Shown: in pieces, positions 28,091 to 36,571 of the stretch
How positions within the stretch are numbered: position 1 is the stretch's first letter
Layout: every line of letters begins with the position of its first letter
Assembly: GCA_021613335.1 (NCBI GenBank)
Contig: JAJTWR010000431.1
Span: 62,001 to 126,000 of the forward strand
Reading direction: 5' to 3'
Length of the DNA stretch: 64,000 nucleotides
DNA from: Whitmania pigra
Taxonomy: Eukaryota; Annelida; Clitellata; Hirudinida; Haemopidae
Program-made: the position numbers and the translations under genes
The notes under the pieces: model-generated
Seen by the model: the letters and a program-made list of their open reading frames with translations, nothing else
Database searches by the model: none
What the model was told of the DNA's origin: nothing

Positions 28091-29683
28091 TTGAGTATGC
28101 GATTGCGTGGAAAACTCCGCCGCGTGGTTCCTTACTGGATCCTCTCCCAGCTGCTCCCACATTTCCTCCTCCCCGCTCTCATTGCCGCTAGCCCTGCCGT
28201 TGCCGATCAGGGCGATTGGGCAGGTTCAACGTCCACGAGCTATCGCTATTATGCTTGGCAGCAGGCTACCTGCACCAATCGCTGCATGCTTGGAACCGAA
28301 AGGTGCGTCAATGGGGTTTGCTTGCCGTTCATCACCATCGCCGGCACGTATCTGAACAAGGGGGGCACGACTATCCCCGATGGAATTCCCTACGCACGTT
28401 TTGCAGACATAGTACAACGATCTTACAAGCGATGGACTACCTCTCAAGTGAGGAGTTGTCGGACCACGAACGAGGTTGCCGGCTTCGAGGTGAAGAGCGA
28501 TCCACAAAGCCCCATTCCCGGAGATGGAGATCTCACCAACATGGTCGGATTTCTCGACGGAAACGACTGGACAGGTTCAAGCATGGCCCTCGGGTATACG
28601 AGGACTTGGTTCCGAAATAATACCATCGGTGAGGGCGACATGCTCTTAAACGGGAACTATAAATGGTTTGAAGGAGCTGTTAGTTCCGATGGTAGCAACC
28701 GTTTTTCGCTCGAGAGTGTGATCACCCATGAAGCCGGGCATTTCTTTGGGGTTCAACACACGACCTACCGTGCGGGAGCGGCCATGTATCCGTATTTATC
28801 AAGTGGAATAGTCAAAACCGTACTTGATATCGCTGATGAAGAGGACATCTGCGGTCTGTATCCGCAGAGGGACGCTCAAAAATCGCCAGCCTTTGCGATG
28901 GGCTGTGCCGACCAGTCTGTGTGTGGAAGCTCGTTTGCCTGTTTAGCGATGCAAGAAAACCAACGGAGGCCAATTTGCACCAAATATTGCAGGACAGACG
29001 CTGAATGCCCTTCGTACTTCTACAAGTGTATTGCCCCGCAGGGCACCCAGGCGTGCTTTCTGCCCGGGAAGCCAACTGACTATTGTAAGCCCTGTGCTAC
29101 ATCTTCCGACTGCCAGAGCGGCATTTGTGCGACTGAAACCTTTGGAACTCGGTACTGTTCCCACATCTGCATGCAGGACAGTGATTGCTACTCCGGTAGC
29201 CGCTGCTTGAATACGAGCTACCAAATGGAAGGTGTGGTGGCGCCGTCGTGCGTCCCTTCCGACCTCGCAAGTTGCATGCAGGCCGGTACACCGGATGCGT
29301 CGGTGAACAAACCGCCGGATGCGTCGGTGTACTATCCGCCTGACGCCTCGGTGAACAATCTGCCGGATGCGTCGGTGTACTATCCGCCTGACGCCTCGGT
29401 GTACTATCCGCCTGACGCGTCGGTGAACAATCCGCCGGATGCGTCGGTGAACAATCCGCCTGACGCGTCGGTGAACAATCCGCCGGATGCGTCGGTGTAC
29501 TATCCGCCGGATGCGTCGGTGTACTATCCGCCTGACGCCTCGGTGTTCTATTCTTCCGATGCGTCGACCTCTGGTTCGCCGAAGGATGCGTCCGTATGTG
29601 GGTGCTCGAGCATCAGCCCAGAGTCGAGTCTGTGGGTCTTTGCGGTGCTCCCGTGGATCGCTTGGCGCCGCCGGCGCGTGTAG
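28091..29683 (+). CDS. Secreted matrixin-like metalloprotease 4 with 12-unit Asp-Ala-Ser linker and MYXO-CTERM tail
   Basis: 530 residues from TTG-AGT at 28091; an ATG two codons later is an alternative start. Signal peptide ends near PAVA. The zinc site is HEAGHFFGVQHTTYR with Met in AAMYP, followed by EEDICGLYP and one Cys-rich module. It differs from protease 3 chiefly in a long linker of twelve 8-residue units of the type PPDASVYY/PPDASVNN (29288-29575), which would hold the catalytic part away from the envelope. The C-terminus is a slightly divergent MYXO-CTERM (VCGCSSISPESS, helix, RRRR). Confidence 0.87.
   Translation: MSMRLRGKLRRVVPYWILSQLLPHFLLPALIAASPAVADQGDWAGSTSTSYRYYAWQQATCTNRCMLGTERCVNGVCLPFITIAGTYLNKGGTTIPDGIPYARFADIVQRSYKRWTTSQVRSCRTTNEVAGFEVKSDPQSPIPGDGDLTNMVGFLDGNDWTGSSMALGYTRTWFRNNTIGEGDMLLNGNYKWFEGAVSSDGSNRFSLESVITHEAGHFFGVQHTTYRAGAAMYPYLSSGIVKTVLDIADEEDICGLYPQRDAQKSPAFAMGCADQSVCGSSFACLAMQENQRRPICTKYCRTDAECPSYFYKCIAPQGTQACFLPGKPTDYCKPCATSSDCQSGICATETFGTRYCSHICMQDSDCYSGSRCLNTSYQMEGVVAPSCVPSDLASCMQAGTPDASVNKPPDASVYYPPDASVNNLPDASVYYPPDASVYYPPDASVNNPPDASVNNPPDASVNNPPDASVYYPPDASVYYPPDASVFYSSDASTSGSPKDASVCGCSSISPESSLWVFAVLPWIAWRRRRV
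29288..29575 (+). repeat. 24-bp tandem repeat, 12 units, coding Asp-Ala-Ser linker of protease 4
   Basis: Twelve in-frame 24-bp units encode x-P-D-A-S-V plus a variable pair (YY or NN mostly). Units differ by synonymous changes (GATGCGTCG against GACGCCTCG), so they are not freshly amplified as a block. Copy number could change by slippage or recombination without breaking the frame. Confidence 0.93.
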
Positions 29684-29817
29684 GTCTAGCTCCCAGAGAT
29701 CCTCCCGGAGGCCACTGATGCACACTACAAATGCACTGTATTAATGTTCAATGAAGTTCACTGCTGAAGATTTAGCTTAAGTTCATCTCACTACTTCGCA
29801 TCACCTTAGGGGTGCCA

Positions 29818-31703
29818 TTGAGTGAGATAAATCGAGGGATTTCCAACGTCGCTCACGTGGTCAGATGGGGATCGCTTGCGCGAATCCTGCTCACCTCTCT
29901 CACCATCGCGCCGCTGGCGTTTGCCGATCAATACGATTGGACGAACGGACGGTATCGCAACTACACTTGGCGGCATTCCACATGTTCCCGGTCATGTTCC
30001 GCTGATAACCGGCGGTGCGTCAACGGTGGGTGCTTGCCGTTCGTCATCATCCAATCCTCCTACGCGGCGGCGGGCGGAACGACCATCCCCGGAGGCATCC
30101 CCTATATGCACTTCGCGGAGATAGTGATGAAGTCCATGAGGAAGTGGACTACCCCTGAAGTGAAGAGCTGCGTGACCTTAAACCAGGTGGCCGGCTTCGA
30201 GATTGCCAGCACGCCCGATGACAATGCCCTCGTCCCTGGAGAACAAGAATTGAAGAATGTCGTCGGCTTTATCAAAGGAAAAGATTGGCCAGCAGGCGAC
30301 GGGGCGCTCGCGTACACAATCGCTTGGACGATCGGAGGCATCATCGAAGAAGCCGACATCAAGCTGAACGGAAGTTATAGCTGGTTTGAAGGCGATCCCC
30401 CGGCGAGCGGTGGTGAGAACATGTACTCGCTGGAAAGCGTGCTCATCCATGAGTCCGGGCACTTCTTCGGAGTGCTCCATACGACGTACCGTTCCGGGGC
30501 GATGATGCACCCGTCGCTTTCCGACCAGATGACCAAACTCTCGCTGGATATCGCGGATGAGGAAGACATCTGCGGACTATATCCCCAAAGGTCTGGACAG
30601 AGCGGTAAAGTCTTTGCAGAGGGGTGTGAGGACCAGTGTGACAACTCACTTCGGTGCCTTGCCATGCAAGAAGGTAAGCGCAGGCAAATTTGCACCAAAA
30701 CTTGCAGTACCGACGCCGAATGCCCTTCCAAAAACTATAAATGTATCAACTTGCTAGGCACGCAAGCCTGCTTCCTTCCCGGCAAGCCCACAGATTTCTG
30801 CCTGCCCTGTGAAACCGGTGCCGACTGCCAGAGTGGCCTCTGTGCCCAAGGCTCTCAGGGGGGAAATACTGTTCCTTCCCCTGCACCCTCCCGAGCGACT
30901 GCAATGCCGGAGATCTATGCCTGTACCCTACGTACAGAGTGGGCGATTCGATGGTGTCGGCGTGCATCTCGACCAACGTGAGTACCTGTGGTGTGGGTTG
31001 CGTAGCCGACTCCCAATGCAACAACGGGACCCGGTGCAAAGCGGGAAGATGCATTGCTCCAACCCCCTTGGGACAGAGCTGTACGGCAAAGAGCATTTGC
31101 GAGGTAGGGCTAGTTTGCAGCGATGTTGGTGGGACAGCTACCTGCCGTTCCTGCTGCGGAGGGACTTGCCCATCGGGGGCCGGTGCGAGCTGCTATGGCA
31201 CGTGCACGCCGGACACCAAGAGCGCCGCCCAGGTCTGCATTCCGGGTGAGCGGCCGAAGGACCCGCTGCCTGATGCCTCGACGCCCTATCCGACGGATGC
31301 CTCCGTGGACAACCGTCCAGATGCTTCAACACCCTATCCTCCCGACGCTTCGACCTACCCCCAACCTGACGCGTCGACTTACCCTCAACCCGATGCGTCG
31401 ACTTACCCGCAACCCGATGCGTCGACTTACCCTCAGCCTGACGCATCGACCTACCCGCGGCCCGATGCGTCCACAAACAATGTTCCAGATGCGTCGACGA
31501 ATTACCCACGAGACGCCTCGACAAATCCGTATCCCGACGCGTCGAGCAACTATCCTCCGACCGGCAATGACCCCACGGCCATGCCCGGATGTGGGTGCGC
31601 GAGTACCGGCCCGGAGTCGAGTTTGTGGCTCATGGGTGTACTCCCGTGGATCGCTTGGCGCCGACGCCTCCGAGCGAGCGGCGGCTCTCCGCGCGGGACT
31701 TGA
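29818..31703 (+). pseudogene. Metalloprotease 5 with MYXO-CTERM tail, interrupted by a -1 frame change at a G6 run
   Basis: TTG-AGT start at 29818 with AGGGG 5 nt upstream. The first frame (387 codons, to 30981) has a signal peptide, the zinc site HESGHFFGVLHTTYR with Met in AMMHP, EEDICGLYP and most of the first Cys-rich module. It then loses homology after CAQGSQGG. Homology resumes in the -1 frame (KYCS-type motif, second Cys-rich module as in protease 1, twelve Asp-Ala-Ser units, MYXO-CTERM GCGCASTGPESS-helix-RRR) to 31703. The break is at six Gs (30858-30863) followed by AAAT. One missing G, a phase-variable tract, programmed -1 frameshifting at G-GGA-AAT, or a sequencing error would all explain it. 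Without the shift the product keeps its catalytic domain but lacks the sorting tail. Confidence 0.82.
31266..31553 (+). repeat. 24-bp tandem repeat, 12 units, coding Asp-Ala-Ser linker of protease 5
   Basis: Twelve 8-residue units, with a core of five near-identical PDASTYPQ-type units flanked by diverged ones. The unit number and length equal those in protease 4, although the variable residues differ (TYPQ against VYY/VNN). It lies in the downstream frame of the interrupted gene. Confidence 0.92.
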
Positions 31704-31816
31704 GCGGACTAGCTGCTCGCAGTTACATAACGGCTGTACGAACACTACTGAAGTCTCTGAAATCACCGATTCAGAGTAGGATCGGCTATTTCCTGCATTT
31801 AACCTTTGGGGTGTAC

Positions 31817-33204
31817 TTGCGCGGCATGGTTGGAGGAAAATCTGAGGTCCAACGATGGGCGAATCCGACGCTATTTTCGCGATTCCTCTTCGTTTCCTTC
31901 ACCATCGCGAGCCTCAGCTACGCCGATCAATACGACTGGCAACCGTCGCAATCCGCGCCCTATGACTTCCACGTTTGGTTGCACACTGCATGCTCCCAAC
32001 GATGCATCCTCGAGAACCAGAAGTGTGTCGACGGCGGTTGTTTGCCCTTCATCAGTACCGCCGCCAGTTATGCGAATAAAGGCGGGCAGACCATTCCAGG
32101 GGGCATACCCTATTCGCAATTTCCGGAGATAGTGAAACAGTCCTTCGATAAATGGACCTCTGCACAAGTCAAAAGTTGTAAGACCGGAAACCAAGTGGGC
32201 GGCTTTGAATTGAAGAGCACGCCCTCGGGTCTGGACGGGTTTTCCGCTGCCCGAGACCAGATCAATATGGTCGGTTTTGTGGACGGCAGCGATTGGCAAG
32301 ATTCCAGTTCCACGCTGGGGTACACCACAGTGTGGGCCGTCGGAGGGAGATCCTCGAAGCAGACCTGCACATGAACGGGAACAAGCGGTGGTTTGTGGGA
32401 CTCCCGGCGGCGAGCGGCAGTAGCAATGGAGGGTATTCCCTCGAAAGCGTGCTCACCCATGAGGCCGGGCATTTCTTCGGCGTCCAACACACCACCTACC
32501 GTGCGAGCGCGGTCATGCATCCCACCGTGCCGTTCGGAATTGTCAAAACCACCCTCGACCTCGCGGATGAAGAGGACATCTGCGGGCTCTATCCCCTGAA
32601 GTCCGATGTCAACGCTTCGGTATTTGCCGAGGGGTGCATGAGCTCGTGTGGAAGCTCTCTTCGATGCTTGCCGATGCAGGAAAATCACCGCCGGCAGATT
32701 TGCACCATCACCTGCACTGCCGATGCCGACTGCCCATCGCCCCACTACAAATGCATCACTCTCCAAGGCACCCGAGCCTGCTTTCTGCCGAACAATCAGG
32801 CAGACTACTGTAAGCCATGCGTTACGGGCACCGACTGCGAGAGTGGCATCTGTGCCCAGGATTCCAGCGGAACAAAGTACTGCTCCCAAGCTTGCGTGAA
32901 GGACAATGACTGCCTTGCAGGCAGCTCCTGCAGGCCCCCGACCTACCAGGTGGGGGACTCGGTGGTGCTAGCGTGCGTCCCGAGCGACCTTGCGACCTGT
33001 GGAAAAGGTATTCCCCCGGACGCCTCCACGAATCCTGCATCAGACGCCTCAACGAACTCCCCCTGGGATGCCTCTCTGAATAATCCTCCGTCCAGAAATG
33101 CCCAGACCCCTGGGTGCGGATGCGCGAGCGCTGACCCCAGTTCGAGCTTGTGGCTGCTCGCGGTGCTTCCGTGGATTGCCTGGCGGCGACGCTCACCCAA
33201 GTAG
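31817..33204 (+). pseudogene. Metalloprotease 6 with MYXO-CTERM tail, interrupted by a single-base deletion
   Basis: Start taken as TTG at 31817 with GGGG 5 nt upstream, in line with the paralogs; an ATG lies three codons on. The first frame ends at 32374 after the signal peptide and N-terminal half. Homology continues in the -1 frame from about 32345 (EILEADLHMNGNKRWF) through the zinc site HEAGHFFGVQHTTYR, Met in AVMHP, EEDICGLYP, one Cys-rich module, three Asp-Ala-Ser units and the tail GCGCASADPSSS-helix-RRR. Alignment to paralogs places one missing base in GGAGGGAGATCC (32342-32353). Unlike protease 5, no canonical slippery heptamer is present. The first fragment stops before the zinc site, so as read the gene yields no active protease. 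Confidence 0.82.
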
Positions 33205-33284
33205 CCCGTTGAGCTCGATGAGCACCGCGTGCTGCCACCAACTCGCCCGATCGGGCTGAAAATGGTACCATTGGCCCTGCGCCG

Positions 33285-34259
33285 ATGACCCTCACGGATC
33301 TGCCTTTCAATCCCTTCCGGCGCAGGCTCTACACCGCTCGGGAGCTCCTCGAAGGTTACCGGCCAAATACCCCCGAGAGCTTTCAAGAGACCCCAGACTT
33401 CCGCACCTTTCGTTTCGCGAGAGCCTATCGCCGCGCACCGTCGCTCGACGCGTTCGCGAGCATGCTCCAAGCGCTGCACGACAACACCATCAACCAGGCG
33501 ATGGCGGCCTTTGTTCGCACCCGAGGAAAGCTCATCGCCATCGCCGGAGGCCACAAAGAGGTACGCGGTTCGCCCCTCTATTGGAGTACTACCCGCATGG
33601 CGAAGCGGCTCTCCGAGCTTGGATTTTTTCTCGTGAGCGGGGGCGGCCCCGGCGTCATGGAGGCGACGCACCTCGGCGCCCGCTTGCGTGGACAAAGTGC
33701 CCGAACCCTCGCTTCGGCAATGAAGAAGCTGTCGCGGGTTGCCGTACTGCCTTCCGGCTCCCGCCTGCTCACCGCCGACGGCAAAGTCGACCAAGACATC
33801 GCAAACGCACTCCATGCCTGGTATCGCCCGGCCTTTGAGCTCGCCCAGGAACGCTCTGCCTCTGGCGAGAGCCTCGCCCTCCCGACCTGGTTTTACGGAC
33901 ACGAGCCGTTCTCGCCTCTCGCGACCCACATCGCGAAGTTCTTCCAAAATAGTCTGCGGGAAGAGTCGCTCATGCGGGTCGTCACCGATGGCGTCATCTA
34001 CGTGCCCGGGCGCGCCGGAACGCTGCAGGAGCTCTTTCAAGACGTAAGCATGAATTACTACCGTCTCGAAAATGTCCCCTTCCGCCCCATGGTCTTCTTC
34101 GACATTGGTGGCTACTGGTCGAAGAAGCTTCCGGTGAAGCGCCTTCTCGAAGCGCTATTTCCGCATAAGCGGGGCCGCGGCCTCCAGCGCCCGTCGATGC
34201 TCTTCACCGAGGATGAAGGCGAAGCCGTCGATTTTCTCGTCGGCAACACCTCCGACTAA
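33285..34259 (+). CDS. LOG-family Rossmann protein (lysine-decarboxylase-like fold)
   Basis: 324 residues. The nucleotide-binding signature SGGGPGVMEA is near residue 116, and the second motif appears as PGRAGTLQELFQ, a variant of the usual PGGxGTxxE. Members cleave nucleoside monophosphates (cytokinin-type LOG activity) or purine nucleotides; the larger size and about 90 N-terminal residues before the core place it with the bigger bacterial LOG-like proteins. It stands alone after the protease array, with two short palindromes (GCCCGATCGGGC and AATGGTACCATT, 33247-33276) just upstream. Its stop overlaps the convergent ClC gene by 4 nt. Confidence 0.85.
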   Translation: MTLTDLPFNPFRRRLYTARELLEGYRPNTPESFQETPDFRTFRFARAYRRAPSLDAFASMLQALHDNTINQAMAAFVRTRGKLIAIAGGHKEVRGSPLYWSTTRMAKRLSELGFFLVSGGGPGVMEATHLGARLRGQSARTLASAMKKLSRVAVLPSGSRLLTADGKVDQDIANALHAWYRPAFELAQERSASGESLALPTWFYGHEPFSPLATHIAKFFQNSLREESLMRVVTDGVIYVPGRAGTLQELFQDVSMNYYRLENVPFRPMVFFDIGGYWSKKLPVKRLLEALFPHKRGRGLQRPSMLFTEDEGEAVDFLVGNTSD

Positions 34260-36544
34260 TTCGGCTCTGCATTGGGATTTCCCTCCTGCTGGAGCACCAA
34301 TTGGAATCCGGCGTACCAATCGAGAAATCCCCGCGCCAAGGCGAGCTTGGTGACGACGCCTACCGGATCACCGGCAGCGTCGGTGACGACCAACGACTCT
34401 GACCCACGGAACGCTTGGAGCATCGAGGACACATCTGCACGCTCGGTCACCGAACGCACCGGATGCGCCAAATCGGCAGCGATGAGCATCTTCTTGAGCT
34501 CATCATCTTTGCTGAAGGAGTGCAGTTCTTCGGGCATGAGGACTGCGTATTTGAGACCCGGCTCGCGAAGGACGAAGGCCTGCGCGTTGCGCTCCAGCGA
34601 GACGACCTCCGAGATTCGCATGGACCCGGTGATGAGCGTTGGTGGCACCATCAGTGCGTCGGCGGTCAGCTCCGGAGGAGAATCCGAGGGCCGCGGCACA
34701 ACAGTCGGAGGGCTCTTGCTCGCCGCTCGCGCGTGGGCGCGAACGATGTCGCTCATCGCGAGGATGCCGACGAGTTTCGCCTCGGTGTCCAGCACCAACA
34801 ATTGACGTACCTCGAGGTCGTTCATTTTCACCACCGCCCGGAGCAGCGGTACGTCTCGCTGAATGCTGTTGCCGGGCTCGACGATGGTGGAGATGAGCGC
34901 AGAGCCATCGGCGGCGGAGCGCAACTGGGCGACCGACACCACCCCGATGGCCACCGAAGCTCCATCGATCACCGGGACCCGCGCAAAGGTCTTCCCCGCG
35001 ACGAGCGCCTTTCCGTCGGCGATGGTCTGGTCGGCCTTGAGCAGGACCATGTCGCGCGTCATCGCATCAGCGACTTGGAGTCGCTCCAGAGGGTGCACTG
35101 CCGGAGTTGCGTGCGGCAGCACCACCCCATCTTGCTCTAGGAGGGCTTCGTAAATCGGCAGCGGTCGAAAGCGGCGAGCGATGACGTAGGAGGTGATGTT
35201 GGCCACCATCAACGGAAGGACGAGCCCGTAACTGCCGGTCATCTCGAAGATGATGAGCACCGACGTTATCGGTGCACGGATGACGCCCGCGAATACTGCC
35301 CCCATCCCGACCAGGGCAAAGGCGCCCGACTGCTGACTCGTGTGGCCGAGCAGCATGACGTCGAGATACCCGACCGCGCCTCCAAGCATCGCCCCAACGA
35401 AGAGCGCCGGGGCGAAGATGCCGCCCGCCCCTCCGCTGGAGTAGGAGAACAGGGTCGCGACGAGCTTCACGACGCAGAGCGCGAGCAGCACCTGCAGGCC
35501 GAGCTTTCCGGCCAGCGCATCGCCCAAGGTCTCGTAGCCACCGCCGGTGACGCCAGTGGTCCCGAATAAGCGAAGCATGATCACCGCCAGCACGCCGGTC
35601 ACAAGACCGCCGACGGCCGGTTGCGTCCACACCGGCACCATCCGCAGACCACGAAACCAGAGCCGCAACTTGAGGAGACCCTCGGTGAAGGTCATCGACA
35701 CGAACGCGGCGGCGACGCCGAGGATCGCGTACAGCACGAGCGACGAGACATGATCGAGCCCGTAGGCCTGCTCGACAGCGATGATCGGATGCGCGCCGAG
35801 GATGCCTCGCTCGATGGCCGCCGCGAGCGCGGCAGCGACGATCACCCCCGACAACACCGTCTGGTCGAGCTTCCCGACAATCTCCTCAATCGTGAAGGTC
35901 ACTGCGGCAATGGGTGCGTTAAAGGCTGCCGCAATACCGGCGGCTACACCTACCGGAGTGAGGCGACGCATCTGCCGCGGCGGCAGCGAAGTCGCGCGCG
36001 CGAGGAGGCTCGTCGCCCCGGCGCAGATCTGCACGGTCGGGCCTTCGCGCCCGAGCGACGCACCGGAGCCGATTTGTACTGCACCAACGATGAACTTCCC
36101 GAACGCATCCACGAAGCGGACCCGGCCGCCTTCCACCGCGTAGGCCTGCTTCACTTGCGGCACACCGGAACCCCGCGCGCCGGGCACAAACCAGGCGAGC
36201 ACTGCGCCAGCGAAGAGGCCCCCGAGCGTGGGGGTGAGGACCGTCCAGACCATCCAACTCGAACCCTCCGCGTGAAGCGCCCGTTCGATGAACAGATGCT
36301 CCATCGCTCGGATGGCCAGGTGAAAAGCCACCGCGACAAGGCCGCACACTACTCCGACGGCGATCGTCAATGCGAAGAGGTGCTGGGACTCGTTCGGGAG
36401 AAAGCGCCGGAGGAGCCGAAGCCCGAGTGCCCGCAGCGACGCGGCGACCTCTCGAAGCTTCGCGACGTACCGCAAGCTCTCCGCACTCCATCGACGGGGC
36501 GCTGCGGTCCACGAAGGTTTCAGCGGTTCCTTCTCCTCAGCCAT
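34256..36544 (-). CDS. ClC-type Cl-/H+ exchanger with CBS-domain tail
   Basis: 762 residues from the ATG at 36544 (AAAGG upstream); the frame also opens at 36571. The ClC core has GSGVPQ (125-130), GREGP with the gating Glu167, and FTIEEI where Glu220/221 matches the internal proton glutamate of E. coli ClC, which argues for a proton-coupled exchanger rather than a channel. About ten hydrophobic helices span residues 55-460. Residues about 480-755 hold several CBS-like units (DAMTRDMVLL, VRQLLVLDTEAKLVGILAMSDI, ESLVVTDAAGDPVGVVTKL), which in the family sense nucleotides. Last gene of the GH15-nhaA-clc operon, 27 nt after nhaA. Confidence 0.92.
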   Translation of the reverse strand: MAEEKEPLKPSWTAAPRRWSAESLRYVAKLREVAASLRALGLRLLRRFLPNESQHLFALTIAVGVVCGLVAVAFHLAIRAMEHLFIERALHAEGSSWMVWTVLTPTLGGLFAGAVLAWFVPGARGSGVPQVKQAYAVEGGRVRFVDAFGKFIVGAVQIGSGASLGREGPTVQICAGATSLLARATSLPPRQMRRLTPVGVAAGIAAAFNAPIAAVTFTIEEIVGKLDQTVLSGVIVAAALAAAIERGILGAHPIIAVEQAYGLDHVSSLVLYAILGVAAAFVSMTFTEGLLKLRLWFRGLRMVPVWTQPAVGGLVTGVLAVIMLRLFGTTGVTGGGYETLGDALAGKLGLQVLLALCVVKLVATLFSYSSGGAGGIFAPALFVGAMLGGAVGYLDVMLLGHTSQQSGAFALVGMGAVFAGVIRAPITSVLIIFEMTGSYGLVLPLMVANITSYVIARRFRPLPIYEALLEQDGVVLPHATPAVHPLERLQVADAMTRDMVLLKADQTIADGKALVAGKTFARVPVIDGASVAIGVVSVAQLRSAADGSALISTIVEPGNSIQRDVPLLRAVVKMNDLEVRQLLVLDTEAKLVGILAMSDIVRAHARAASKSPPTVVPRPSDSPPELTADALMVPPTLITGSMRISEVVSLERNAQAFVLREPGLKYAVLMPEELHSFSKDDELKKMLIAADLAHPVRSVTERADVSSMLQAFRGSESLVVTDAAGDPVGVVTKLALARGFLDWYAGFQLVLQQEGNPNAEPN

Positions 36545-36571
36545 TGTTACCTTTCGTACGACTGCGAGCAC

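Noticed and set aside
29288..29575. Regular 24-bp repeats as a possible CRISPR array
   Set aside because: Units are contiguous, in frame, and encode an Asp-Ala-Ser linker; there are no spacers and no cas genes.
23071..33204. Protease array as a mobile or phage island
   Set aside because: No integrase, tRNA junction or flanking repeats; composition and sorting tails fit the host, so local duplication is the simpler explanation.
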